The position numbers and the translations under genes are program-made. 64,000 nucleotides of DNA from Aphelocoma coerulescens. Its lineage: Eukaryota; Chordata; Aves; Passeriformes; Corvidae. Every line of letters begins with the position of its first letter. Position 1 is the stretch's first letter. Shown in pieces: positions 38,439-50,305 of this stretch. The stretch spans positions 47,862,214-47,926,213 of the forward strand of contig NC_091017.1 of NCBI RefSeq assembly GCF_041296385.1. Reading direction: 5' to 3'. The notes beneath the pieces were generated by a model. The model made no database searches. It was not told the DNA's origin and was given only the letters and a program-made list of their open reading frames with translations.

Positions 38439-38921
38439 TTACTGAAAAAAAAACCCTCCATTTAAACTTGCTGCTCTGACCTAGTATGAAATCCCAAATT
38501 ATAAGAGCATGTTATGCACCACTTTTAGTATTTGCTTTTGTATGTCAAAAAATGGGTTCTTAGGAGTTCTGAAGGGCCTCCTTTGTGAAGAAGGTTGCAA
38601 TGTACCAAAAGACATAATGTTGCACTAAAAATCATGGAACTAAAATATATACAATTTTTCACCTTTCATGAGACATCAAAAGTACAATCACAACAGACCT
38701 ACCTTTTTAGAAAAAAATTTTATTGTCATCCTATCATTTAGAAGTATAAATTAACCATACATATAATTTTATTGAAGCTGTTTTGTTGACATTACCTAAA
38801 GGGAAAAACTTTTGATTCAGGTTATACTCTCTATTTTGAACCTTCAGATAGAATCCAAAAAAAAGAAACTCAGGAGTGTGCATACATCTATATATACTAA
38901 CAAATATTTGTATATAAATCA

Positions 38922-38966
38922 TTAAATCATTTGGGTTGGAAAAGACCTTTAAGATAATAAATTTTT
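38922..38966 (-). mobile_element. CR1 3'-end stub, antisense
   Basis: AAATCATTTGGGTTGGAAAA followed by GACCTTTAAGATAAT is the reverse complement of the last ~40 bases of a CR1 (the AGGTCTTTTCCAACC...ATGATT type). Only the terminal stub is recognisable, which suggests very early abortive reverse transcription or later deletion. Confidence 0.75.
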
Positions 38967-40251
38967 ATGCTACTTATTCTATAATGCTGCTGATTTCAAA
39001 ATTATAGTGTAAATATAGGCACAAGTTATTGCATCCTCTTTTCTTTGCTTGTGGTAAAATTTTGTTCCTTACTGCTCAGCACTATTTTGAGAAGTTGGTT
39101 GATGAGATCTCTAATACAGTCTTCTGGAGGTTTTATATAGTCTTTCAAACTTATTTTCATATACTCAAATAGAACCCTGTTCCATAAAACTTCTGCAGTT
39201 CTTTGACTTTATGTAATGTCTAGCTTGCTTCTAATCACTAGAAAGTGTCTGAAGTCAGATAAACTGGTTTTGAATTAGAATATGTCAAAATGTACATTAG
39301 AAAGGAACCTTACTTAGTCGTCCTCATGAACGACTGCCACATTGTTGAAACCTTCCATACTGAGGCACTGAAAAATGATTGCATGGATATACTCCATTTG
39401 GAGTATATTAAGCAGAATGATCTGCTTTGAAGTATTTTGTTGTCCTCAACCTTCAGTTTCCTGTATTATTTTCTGGTTTTCTTGTCTTCTCAATGTTATC
39501 CTCTGTTTTTTCCCTCTCTTCAACAATTACCTCTATTTTCTATGTCTGGATACTTAAAACTACAAGGGAGATTAATTTTATTTTCTTTCCTTTATACTTT
39601 TGGAGTCTCTTATTATTTCCCACCATATCTCTTCAGTCATGAAATGCATTTGTAATGAATTGTAGGTTGTCATAGGTGATATAATGTGTTCAGGTGATTT
39701 TACATTACTCATATAGATTGCATATGAAGATTTTGCATCCACTGTCTAAAAAAGGCTCATCAACTATTTCTCATTATTCCCTTTGTCTGAGAAGATTATT
39801 TTAATAAGCAGATTTCTTAAAGTAAAGTCTTTCCTTAAGGGAAGTTTCTTAAGATTCTCCATAAATGACTTTCACTTCAAAAAAGGATTAATACTGACTT
39901 CCATGTCCAAAAGAACCTTATAACCAAAGACATTTGAAAGGTAAGACCTCAGATGAGGTATATGGTAATGCCTCACTGAAGGCAAAAGGTGCTGGGGTTG
40001 TGGTCATTTCTTTTTAAGCAGGGAGGCAATGCATGCAGTGTGAACATAACAAACTGCTGTCTTCACCCCATTACCTATTGTGGTCTCTCTTTGTGTCAAA
40101 TGAAATATTCTTTAACTAAACATTTAGGCTTTACTTAGCTATCTGAGTATCTGTAATCAGCTTTAATCTTGCTCTGTAGCACAAATAACATATTTATGTT
40201 CACTGCTCCAGACATTTAAATAGACATAATGGTCTCTAATACTGAGGAAAC
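38967..40251. other. Unannotated AT-rich DNA
   Basis: Nothing recognised. Three mutually overlapping plus frames at 39375-39655 are rich in Phe, Leu and Ser because the strand is T-rich; they are not credible genes. Confidence 0.6.
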
Positions 40252-40671
40252 TGTCGTAGTTTAGGAATGGTATTCTCCAACTTTAGTACTCTTGCTAAAA
40301 CCAGGTTCCATGTCTCCTCCCCTCTCCAACTGGAGGCACAAAAGGCAAAGATCATGGGTTGAAAGAACAATTTACTGTAAACCATGAGATAAGAAAAAGA
40401 ACTATAGCAGAAACAATTTTAATAATAAAAGGTATAGAAGAAGAAACTATTTACATTAAAAGCCCCTAGCAATAAACAATATAGGACTGCTCCCTCTGCC
40501 ATCTTTTCTCAACTGGAAGGACTCCCTTTTTCCCAGAAGAGACTTCCTTTTCCTGCATCCATCCCTGGCAATGACATGCAGTGGTATAGAATAACCTCAG
40601 GGCCCTGGCTATGCCCCCTCCTGGCCACGGCAAAAAATAACCCTGTCCTTAGTGTTTTGGAAATGTAGACA
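40252..40671 (-). mobile_element. Second ERV-type solo LTR, antisense
   Basis: The plus-strand left edge TGTCGTAGTTTAGGAATGG and right edge GGAAATGTAGACA give the TG...CA ends expected of an LTR. Inside are CAACTGGAGGCACAAAAGGC, ATCATGGGTTGAAAGAAC, AATAATAAAAGGTATAGAAG, ACTATTTACATTAAAAGCCC and AATGACATGCAGTGGTATAG with AATAACCTC, a set I associate with avian ERV LTRs of about 400 bp. The last block resembles one in the LTR at 17898. Orientation is inferred from that block. No internal retroviral genes and no clear target-site duplication are seen. Confidence 0.68.
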
Positions 40672-41893
40672 GAGATAAAAATACTGGTTTTTTTCCCTGG
40701 AAGAAAATACAGAATATGTCAAGTAAATAATTTAACAAATATTCTTTGAGCAGCTGTTATTTTCAGGTACATAATGCCACCAAGTTAATTTGGTTTTCAC
40801 ATACTCTGCAAGAAAAGGTCTTACAGATACAGGATTTATTTTCTAATATAAATTATCTCAAAACTCAATCTATTATTCATAGTCATAACTGTCTCTCTGG
40901 TAGACAGCTTGAAAAAACCCCATTGCTTTATGGCACTAAGAGAACATTTAATAAATACTTGCAGCACTTGTTAATCTCAACCCATTTTTCAAAGGTTATA
41001 CTTTTAATATAACTCCCAAACCAAACTTGAGTAGCAGACAGGAAGTTAGACAAATCTCTGCTAAGATAAAAGTATGTCAAAGCAAGATTGAAAATCAGAA
41101 TAACAGTTGAAATGCAATTATAAGCCAGGCCAGAGGTTTTCTGAGCTTCATGCACACAGGAAGTCAACAGAAGTCAACAGAAAGATAATACTGCACTTCA
41201 GTGAGAGCTGAATCTCCCAAACGAGCAGTGGGTGGAGGTAGGGATATGTATGCCTTTTGCGGTAGTACAATGAGATCTACATGTGACTTTCTCTTTCTTC
41301 AGGGAGATTATGCTAGTTTATTGGAAAAAGTCATGAAAGTTAGCTCGTCAGATGGTTACACAAAAGAACATATTATTACTTAGCTTTTTAATGTGGCAAG
41401 ATAATAAGCAATCTGAATTCAGGTACAGCATAGAGAGAGCTCTTAATGAGAAACAAAAGTTAGAGATTTCGCTTTTCTCTAAATTTATGCATTGCCGATA
41501 GAGTTTTTGAGATTTTTTAACAGTAAGATACAAAGAATTATTTTCCCCACAAAGCTCAACTCCCCTCCTAATAAAAATTTAACATGGATCACAGTGAAAT
41601 GTGGAAGGTTAAGGTAAAATTCCCTGTTTTACTTGCCACACTCAAGTGGTCAACATGTGTACAATGCTTCACACTTGCAAGCACACAACAAAATCCCTTC
41701 CATTGTTTTATATTTGTTATTTTAGAGAAATATCAGGGAAAACAAATACTGATGATTATCCATTCTTTTTTACTGTATGCAAAAAACCAACTTACATTTG
41801 ATCCCTTTCTTTTTGGTTAATATACGGGTTGTCGTGAGACTTTTGTATTTGAGGAAAAGTGTATCACTGTAAGCAGAGGTGAACCTAAGTATT
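40672..41893. other. Unannotated AT-rich DNA
   Basis: No gene or transposon is recognised. A short GAAGTCAACA tandem pair lies at about 41160-41181. Confidence 0.6.
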
Positions 41894-41968
41894 GCACATA
41901 AATATGAATATATTTATATTATAATTATAATATTATATATTTATGTGCACATAAATGCACATAAATAG
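41894..41968. repeat. AT-rich inverted repeat with three GCACATAAAT units
   Basis: GCACATAAATAT at 41894-41905 is the exact reverse complement of ATATTTATGTGC at 41937-41948, around an AT-only spacer. The right arm is itself in an 18-bp perfect palindrome (ATTTATGTGCACATAAAT), and the unit recurs once more to the right. This could extrude as a hairpin; no function is implied. Confidence 0.85.
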
Positions 41969-42508
41969 CAGAATTATAAAGGATTGCCCTAGCATATTGT
42001 AGCCCTATAGCCTAGTGCAGTAATTTTTTATTTCTGGCCAGGAGTTTGTAATTAACTTAGACATACAGCTCTTATTAGGCTTTGGCAACCATGTCTCTGA
42101 TAACTGTGGCTGAATAGCTCACCTGTGATACAGCACAATGAAAATTTGGGTTTGGTGGCACTTTGGGTAAGAATGACTTGAGACAACAGTGTGCTTGAAT
42201 GCTGTTTTCAGCTATAATGAATTTATAGACACTCTGAAGTTCCCCATTCAACACAATGCTCTCCCAGTTCTGGCCTAGTGTCCTGAAATATGGCGACTGG
42301 CATATGCTGTAATTTTTAACAGGAATTACCTCTCTGTGGTAATTGTGGTAAATGTTGCTCTTGCAAGGATTCTTCCTGCTTCTTTCCAGTCCCGTGAGAT
42401 ACTTTTGTCTCTCATGGAAGACAGTAGCAGTGTTCTATAAACTATGAACACCTGCAGCCTTGAAAAGTCTTGTTTATGGTACAATAGGAAAATATTTTGA
42501 CAATGGAT
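41969..42508. other. Unannotated DNA
   Basis: Nothing recognised between the inverted repeat and the LTR-like element. Confidence 0.6.
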
Positions 42509-42680
42509 GTTTTAGGATTTTTAGCCAATCACCCCCAAGGGGTGGCTAATCCTTTGACCAATTAGACTATGAAGAAAAAAGTCTATAAAAGAGTTTGTAA
42601 AATAATTAAATCAATCAATCTTGCTCCACAATTCCTGCCTATTGGATCTCTCCTTTCCTCCCTACGGCTGCAGGACACCA
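42509..42680 (+). mobile_element. Probable short ERV LTR with intact-looking promoter, sense
   Basis: Starting at TGTTTTAGGATTTTTAGCC, it has two CCAAT boxes (42535-42539 and 42558-42562) around CACCCCCAAGGGGTGGCTAA, then a good TATA box (TATAAAA, 42584-42590) and an AT-rich AATAATTAAATCAATC segment like a polyadenylation region. A U5-like piece follows (TTGCTCCACAATTCCTGCC, ATTGGATCTCTCCTTTCC), with CTACGGCTGCA or GGACACCA as possible right edges. That is the U3-R-U5 order of a compact retroviral LTR, and it resembles avian ERVK-type LTRs from memory. No primer-binding site or retroviral gene follows. Boundaries are uncertain, and a single-copy promoter is the alternative. Confidence 0.55.
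42584..42590 (+). promoter_or_regulatory. TATA box with two upstream CCAAT boxes
   Basis: TATAAAA lies 22 bases after the second CCAAT box. The spacing is compact but the three elements are all exact. They belong to the LTR-like element at 42509-42680. Confidence 0.5.
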
Positions 42681-44488
42681 TGATACCTCTCAACCTGGTC
42701 TGTCCAGTTTATATTAAATTAAGTGTTCTCCAGTTTCTTCATAATATCATATGATTTAATTAAACTCTGATGAGCAGGCATAACACCAACTTATTTTAAA
42801 AGCTATTTATGCAATGCAACAATCCCAGTTCATTATGCCTAAAGAGTCCCTGCTATATCTTCATGTAGTTTTATCTTGCCAACTTTTAATTAATGGCAAC
42901 AACGTGAGAAGACTTTAATTTCTGGAAAGTTAGCTGCAATTAACTGCTAGCTTAATTTGAATTAGCTTGATGCTCAAAGATAACTGATATTTAGAACTTT
43001 TATCTATCAGTAATTTTTACCTATATATCGTCTTGTGTTTAGACTTTTAATTTGAAAAAGAAAAAGGCTTCTATTAATGTCTAATAATTATCTACTACTT
43101 TTTTGTATTGTTAAAAAATTAACCAAAAATATATATTGAAGCAGATTGTATGATTTATTTCAGTTCAATTCGAAAACGTATAGTACAAAGACAGTTCTTC
43201 TGAACAGATTTCTCTTGTTGTATGCCTTGATATCTCTTTAGTCTAGTGTTACCATTAAACATAAAGTGGTGTATTCTTGGGTTTATCTGACATTTACTTA
43301 CCAATTATGTGTTCTCATTGTCCTTTCTGAAACTGTAAAAAAAAAGAAAACCAAAATAATGCTATTATTTTTGGCATGATATGAATTCAGAGGTATTTAA
43401 AAAACATTATTTAGGAATTATTTTGTTTTAATTTGCATTAAACACCCTTTCACATCTCCCAAAGAATCTGTAAGATGGAAGTCAAAAAAATGGAAAAGCA
43501 GACATCTTACTCCACACTCTTCTCCTCACATTGCCTGCCCCACAGCCCCCAGATCCGCCACCTGAGACATGGCCTGACCCATATGTGGTTTCAACATATG
43601 CAGTAATCCACAAGTAAAAAATTTCTTTTAAAAAAGATGATTATCAGGGAGGTAAAATTGAACATTTTTGTTAATCAAACTTCTTTTGAAGGAGGATTCA
43701 TCTTCATACAAGGGGTTACAAGCACAGCACATCCCTCCAGAGTTGCCATGTAAAAGATCAGCTATTTTAAAATTTATTTACCTACTTTCTTTTGATTCTT
43801 ACTATTTTTGAATTCCAAGCAACTTGACTGTTCTTCTTGTCCATGTATCCTAACCTGATAAGATGTTCCAGATGCAGCTGAAAAAGAAACTGAGACAATA
43901 TTGCTTCTTTATGTCATGATGACATTCATTTTGTTGCCAATTCAAGTGAAAAACTTCTATCTGATGAGATGCTTCATGTAGCTCTTTTCCAGAATTTCCA
44001 GACACCTCTTTTTTTCCATTGCATATGTACTTATATATACTCATTTATACATATATATACACATTTCAAATTACTTTTCCTACCAACAATATTTTTTCTC
44101 TTAAATTTCTGCACCATATGGAGACACTGATTAGTCAGTACTGTTATGTCATGTCTGAAAGCTTTGCCTTCTAGAGAAACTAAGAAGCATCCATATAACA
44201 GTAAAAGAGTTTCATCTATTGACCTATCAGTTTGCTGCCTAGTTCTTACCAGGCTTATCACAGGCACACCATGCAGGACTGGCCTGCAAAATTATTTCAG
44301 ATTTGTGTAAATGTGGAATGACTCTAATCTCACCTAAAGAATTTTCTCTAAGATTATTCTACCCTCAGTGAAATGGTAAAAACATCTGAGACTACATTTC
44401 TTTCCTTCTAGTGCTGCAGCTGTCTGCTTGCAGATACATTTTTTTCAAAAGATGCCTTTACAAACACATTTAGGAGCAACTACCTTCA
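42681..44488. other. Unannotated AT-rich DNA
   Basis: Nothing recognised. A C-rich stretch at about 43500-43575 is not a known element, and minus frames at 43850-44267 show no known domain. Confidence 0.6.
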
Positions 44489-44540
44489 GTGGTGGTGGAG
44501 GGGGTAGTGGGGAGAGGGAGGTGGGAGGGAGTAGAGGGGA
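44489..44540 (+). other. G-rich tract, predicted G-quadruplex
   Basis: Six runs of three or more G lie at 44500-44504, 44509-44512, 44516-44518, 44523-44525, 44527-44529 and 44536-44539, with loops of one to six bases. This satisfies the usual intrastrand quadruplex pattern with spare runs. It stands alone in AT-rich DNA and no gene start is visible beside it. Confidence 0.85.
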
Positions 44541-45878
44541 ATGACACAATGACACCAAACCAAACAGACTTTAAATAAACTGGAGAAAATGTTAATAAGC
44601 CTACTGTTGCAGAAATTCTCACCAAAATTGACTTTTCCACTGTCTCTGTATGTCCTCAGAGTATCAATTTTAGCAACCATGACTGGTAATTTGCTTCAGC
44701 AACAGCCACCAATCACCAGCATGTGGGAGAAAACCATGATAGAATTGACAAACATTCTTAGGGCATGTCACATTTTCGAAACAAAACACCCATAAACATA
44801 TGCCTTTTCTTTTGCATCTCAAAATAGCTTTTCTCAGCAACAGAGGAAAAAAAGAAAAAACACTGATCTTTGGTGAACCAAAACTATGTGGTACATCTTG
44901 TTTTGCTCTGTGCATGTATCTGTCAGCTTATGCCACATTCAAAGTCAGCCATCAATGACAGGAAACTATGTGCATACTCCTTACTTATTTGTTTAATACC
45001 ATTCTTAGACTTACAAATAATGGAAGCTTTGTGGGGGTGGAAAGAATCCAGTATTTGTTGTTTAGGAGAATTGTTTGTTGCAATACAGTCCTAATATAGA
45101 ACTTCTGTTTCTTCTTTGCATGTGTGCAAGCACAGATATGTGTGCAGACACACACAGAAGAGCATTTGAAGGACTAGGAGAAGAGCCTGCCCTCCCAGGC
45201 TGAAGGCTACCATGAAGATTGTAGATTAGATGAGCCATTGGACTTGCTGCATCATGAGCACAGGTGAGAGACTGGACAGTCACTCTGAGAGCACTAGTCT
45301 GACAGGGGTTTATTTCAGCATTATTAATTAAACAGTGCCAGGCATAGGATTATGGATGAAAGACAAGCCCAGGGACTACATGACAGAGTGACCTGCTACA
45401 ACCAGGAAACAAGAAGGTCTACTGAACACCAGCCAGTGGGAAAGAGTATAAAAAAGGGAAGAACAGAGAGCTGGAAAGGAATATTTGGATTATGGTATAG
45501 ACCATGTGGTAATCATAAAATGTGCACTTGGCATGTGATCTAAAATATGTGGTTATCCATAGTTGTTAATTACATTATATATAAACCTTTGCAAATAATT
45601 TTCTGTTCATATAGTGATTTAAAGAGAGCTTTGGTCCTCAAGGAACTTATTCTAAAGTTATCAGCACTATTTGGGAATGCAGAGGATAATATATTTGAGT
45701 AGTGTCTTCCCTACAGTGCTATTTAAAGTCCCATAAAACAATTTTTTGTTGAATCTACTTTTTTTTTTTTTTACTTTCTTTTGATATTTTCTTTTTCTGG
45801 CTTTATATTGAGAGCCTCAGATAGCCCCTTGTCTTTTCTCAGTGGAAAGAACAATGAATTGCTTCCCTGAGAGTCATC
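44541..45878. other. Unannotated DNA
   Basis: No gene is recognised. A T run occurs at about 45760-45772, and a TATA-like AGTATAAAAAAGGG lies at about 45446. Open frames of 60-81 codons on both strands are unrecognised. Confidence 0.55.
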
Positions 45879-46290
45879 CTAGAATCACGGAATGTTTTGG
45901 GTTGGAAGGGACCTTAAAGATCATCCAGTTCCAACCTCTTGGCATGGTCAGAGACATCTTCTACTAGACCAGGTTGCTTGAAGCCCCATCCAGCCTGGCC
46001 TTGAATGTGTCCAAGGATGGAACATTCACAAACTTCTCTGAGCAACCTGTTTCAGTGTCTCACCACCTTCACAGTAAAGAATTTATTCTGTGTATCTAAC
46101 CTAAACTTGCCCTCTTTCAATTTAAAGTCATTATCCCCTGTTCTGTCACTACATGCCGTTAGGAAAGGTCCCCCCCAGCATTCCCATAGGCCTCCTTTAG
46201 GTCCTGGAAGGCTGCTGTGAGGCCTCCCTGGAGCCTTCTCTTGTCTGGGCTGAACAACCCCAGCTCTCTGAGCCTGTCTTCATAGGAGGA
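45879..46290 (-). mobile_element. CR1 LINE, 3'-terminal fragment, antisense
   Basis: It opens TAGAATCACGGAATGTTTTG, GGTTGGAAGGGACCTTAAAG, ATCATCCAGTTCCAACC and follows the CR1 3' order to AGCCTGTCTTCATAGGAGG. The right part on the minus strand still reads as the C-terminal part of ORF2, with ...[18 protein letters not shown]... and ...FQDLKEAYGNAGGDL in the frame at 46159-46383. About 410 bp, 5'-truncated. It looks better kept than the copy at 6944, so probably a younger insertion. Confidence 0.95.
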
Positions 46291-48046
46291 ATTATATTTT
46301 AAGCTGGATTTTTCACAGGTGACAAGAGGGCTGTAGACCACATCACTTGGTCGGCAGGTAGAGTCCATTTTCACTGATAGCACTAGAACTCACTTTTCTC
46401 CATAGCGAATTTTTGACCATCTGCTGTTTTTAGAGCACACAACTATTGTTCCTAACCCAAAATGTGTACATGGATTTATGAGGGTATAAAACACTCTTGT
46501 AAAGATCACTGGACCGTACCATGATGATAATGATAACTTATAGCCAACTTATTTGCAAAATTTTGAGAGTAATGATTTTGTACCATTAAAAACAAATTGT
46601 TTATCAGTCTCTCAGACAAGGAATTTAGCACAAGGTATTCCTAAGAAATCAAGCCTATGCTTTTTCAGAAGATCATGTTATTTTATATTTCATCACTGCT
46701 TTGCTATTGAAATTAAGACCTTTCTCTTTTATAACAGGTCTCTCTAGGATTTGGTAAGTGGAAGAGATTTGGTGAAATAACTTCCAGTGAATTAACAATT
46801 TGATATTTTAATCTGTGAAATATGAAGTATTGTTTAGCAGAGCTACCTACAACCTAGATGAGGTTTCAGATGCACTGTGAGGCAGTTCATCATACTATAC
46901 CCATAGATATAGACTTTTTTATTTCCTGAAGGGAACTAATTACTTTCTTTGACAGACAGGAGATTATTAGATGTTTGTGAAATTCAATCAAGCTCTATGT
47001 CATAAAAACTTTTTGGCTTCTGTGTGTCATCAGACATAGCAGACACAGAACAGCTTTTAGCATCTGCTCAGCTGTCCTACAACACTTGAAATCTAAGAAA
47101 GAAATACATTTCAGAGCCACTTGAAAGTTCTTCACTGTGTTGATTAGTATCTTAAAAATGTGGGAAATGAACCAGAATAAAGGTGTCACCACAGCAATTC
47201 ACAGTGTTCACAAAATAATTATTTAGCTTTTCCATCCAAATGTTGGGATTGATTTTGCCCCCTCCCCTTCATCTTTATAGCAGTGATGAATATAAATAAG
47301 TCATAGGAAAATTACTTCTCCACTGTTTCACAATGATTCCCTTATCTAGCAGGCACAGCTGTCACACACCCAAATGCTTTTATTTACATTGTCTGTGAAT
47401 AGAAATATTAATGCTAATGTCTTTTAATGGGAAAAAAAATACTTACTATCAAAGCACATAGTGAATTTTAACTAGACCACTATTTTTTTTGTCCTTTAAG
47501 AAGTAATGCTTGATTATTTTACCCAGTTCACCAAAATTTCTCCTTTTTTTCTGTCCTTTTCTCATGCTGATGACTGCCACTGAATTAACTGGCAGATGCA
47601 TGCTTTAAAATTTATGTGTACATGAAAATTTCACCTTGTATTTTGGTGTTTTCTTTGTCACCATTTATACACTTCTAAGAAACCTCAGAATATTTCAACA
47701 TAATATAGGAAAAGTGTCTAGAATTATGCCTTGTAAAAATTAATTGATTAAAGCTTCTAAGAAAACAAAAACCCCCAACATTTTTCACTAAAAACTTATC
47801 AAGAGAAATGGAAATTTTGTACATAAATATCCTGGTGAGTTTTGTGTTTGTACATGAGTGAATGGGATCAGTAAAATAAGATTTACTAAATCCATTTTTT
47901 CATCTTTCTATGCTTTTACTTTTATAATACTATATGTCAGTCCTAAAATATAAAATTTAGGAGCTTGCTGAATTTGTAAATTTGATCATACAAAGCCCAC
48001 TTTAAATTATTTGAAGAATAATGTTCACACATTTGTAAAATTGTTG
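46291..48046. other. Unannotated AT-rich DNA
   Basis: Nothing recognised. Confidence 0.6.
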
Positions 48047-49086
48047 CAGGGAGGGTAACTCCACTGCTTCCCTGGGAACTCTGTTTTAATGTTTGACCAT
48101 CCTTTTTGTGAAGCAATTTTTCTTAATATCTAATCTAAACCTCCCTTGGTGCAACTTGGAGCCATTTCCTCTTGTCCTGTCACTGGTTAATTGAGGGAAG
48201 AGGCTGCACCCCATCTGGCTACAGCCTCTTTTCAGGCTCTATAGAGAGTGATAAGCTTCCCTCTGGGCCTCCCCTTCTCCAGGTTAAACAGCCCCAGCTC
48301 CCTCAGCCTCTCCTCATAAGACTTGTACTCCAGAACCCTTTACTAGCCTTGTTGCCCTTCTCTGGACTCCATTGCCTCAATATCTTTCTTGTAGGACCCA
48401 GGGCTGAACAGAGTACTCAAGGAGCAGCCTCATCTGTGATGATCACTGCCTTGGTTCCGCTGGCCACACTATTGCTGATACAGGCCAGAATGCCATTGGC
48501 CCTCTTGGCCACCAGCATACTCCTGGCTCATGTTCAGCTGTGTTGGCCAGCACTTCCAGGTCCTTTTCCTCTAAGCTGCTTTCTAGTCACTCATCCCTCA
48601 GCCTGTAGCACTGCAGGGGGTTTTTGTGATTGAAGCACAGGACCCAGCACTTTGCCTTGTTGAACCTCATACAGTTGACCTTGGCCCATGGATCCAGCCT
48701 GTCCAGATCCCTGTGCAGAGCCTTCCTACCCTCCTGCAAATCAACACTCTTACCCAACATAGTGTCATCTGTGAAATTACTGAGGGTGTGTTGGACCCCT
48801 GATCATTGATAAAGGTGTCGAACAGGACCGGCCCCAACACTGAGCCCTTGGGAGCCCCACTTGTGACCAGCTGACAGCTGGATGTACCTCCATTCACCCA
48901 AGCTCTGGGGCTCGCCATCCATACAGTTTTTTTACCCAGTGATTTTACAGCATTCCACATAAGCCAGTTTCTCTAGGAGAATGTTGTAGGAAACTGTGTC
49001 AATGGCTTTACTAAAGTCTAGGTAGGTGATATCCACTGCCTTTCCCACATCCACTAAGCAAGTCACTTTGTCATAGGGAATCAGTA
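48047..49086 (-). mobile_element. CR1 LINE, internal ORF2 fragment without 3' tail, antisense
   Basis: The plus strand shows CR1 in antisense for about 1 kb: AACTCCACTGCTTCCCTGGG, CTTGTCCTGTCACTGGTTAA, CAGCCTCTCCTCATAAGAC, TTGTTGAACCTCATACAG, GATCCAGCCTGTCCAGATCC. The minus frame at 48667-48960 keeps the reverse transcriptase stretch ...[21 protein letters not shown]..., where G-x-P-x-G-S-V-L-G-P is the RT motif. The active-site region further on is lost to frame changes. The terminal ~150 bases of the usual 3' UTR are absent, so the 3' end was deleted. The 153-codon plus frame at 48172-48633 is the antisense shadow of this copy. Confidence 0.93.
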
Positions 49087-50253
49087 ATTTTTGGTTTTGG
49101 TTTGGGTTTCTTTTTCCCCAATGTTTTATTACTTATCTTTTGTAGCAATCTGGTAAATTTTCATGTTAGAGAAAATTAGGTTGTACATTGCCCTTGGAGC
49201 CAGATATCTCTGATGATCCTTACTTCCTATTCACTGTGCTTTCTTATGCTGATCACTGGGAAATTGCTTCTATCATAAGGAATTACAGTGTGGTTATAAG
49301 CTATGATGTTCTTCCCGCTCTGAACTTTAAATTGTTTTATGTTAGGGCAGTCACTGAGAATGAATGAAAGAAATTATGACCAACACTGTGTAAGATAAAG
49401 GCTAAGCTTCCTTTTTTTTTACTTTATGTTTTTAAGTTAGAAGTATAATAAAATAGTTAAAAGACCATATTGTGAGAAGAGAGACAAAATCAATTGTATC
49501 AAAAAGATGGCCATATTTTGTCAGAAGGACTGGTGAAATTTTTTTTAAAAGCTATCAAGGAGAAACATATAGATGTTTATTTTGTACATCACAGTCTATT
49601 TCTACCTTCATTGTAGGAGTATTTTTTAAGAGAAAAGCCCTTTGATGAAGAGGATAACTGTCAAAATTACAGCTGTTACAGGCCTACATGATAATTCATA
49701 AGGTGTGTCAAACCTTCAAAGCATTCTAAAAACACAAACCAGAAATTATACACTATTAGGTTTGTTTTAAAACTAAGATGTTTGTTTCCAAAATGTATAA
49801 TAGAATGCAAATTCTCCCACTCTTGTTGAAAATGTTTCCTTGTTTCCTAATTTGTAACTATAAAGTTATCCAAAGTAATTGCAGATGGTTACCTGTGACC
49901 CTGTAACATCCTAATTCTTTATAATGTCTTCAATGAACAAAATTCATATCAAGCCATGTTTTGTACAGACTCATATACCACTAATCATTTTACCTTCTTT
50001 CCATGTATGAAAAGAATTTTCAGTTGGACAGGTAAACAGTATTCGGTGTTTAGGAATACTTAGAGGTTTAGAAGAAAAAGGAAATTGAATGATGTCATTC
50101 TGCTTCTGTCAAAAATCCCATATGGTCTCTGCATGTTAAGGAGTTTGGTAGTGGGGGCACTATGCCAGCACATTCCCAAAGTTGCAGTACGTAAAACCTC
50201 TGAGCTCAATCCAGCCAATACTCAGTGCACATCTACTCTTTTTCAGTGCATAT
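49087..50253. other. Unannotated AT-rich DNA
   Basis: Nothing recognised. Confidence 0.6.
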
Positions 50254-50305
50254 CTTTTCTTTAGAATCCATTTTCCACTCTTTTCTTTAGAATCCATTTT
50301 CCACT
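50254..50305. repeat. Perfect 26-bp tandem duplication
   Basis: CTTTTCTTTAGAATCCATTT with the following TCCACT occupies 50254-50279 and is repeated exactly at 50280-50305. Two copies only; no difference between them. Confidence 0.92.

Noticed and set aside
45440..45470. TATA-like AGTATAAAAAAGGG as a promoter
   Set aside because: A weak match in AT-rich DNA with no other promoter element or transcript evidence nearby.
48172..48633. 153-codon plus-strand open frame, the longest in the window
   Set aside because: It lies wholly inside the antisense CR1 at 48047-49086. Its sequence is the reverse complement of CR1 ORF2/3' UTR landmarks, so the frame is a shadow.
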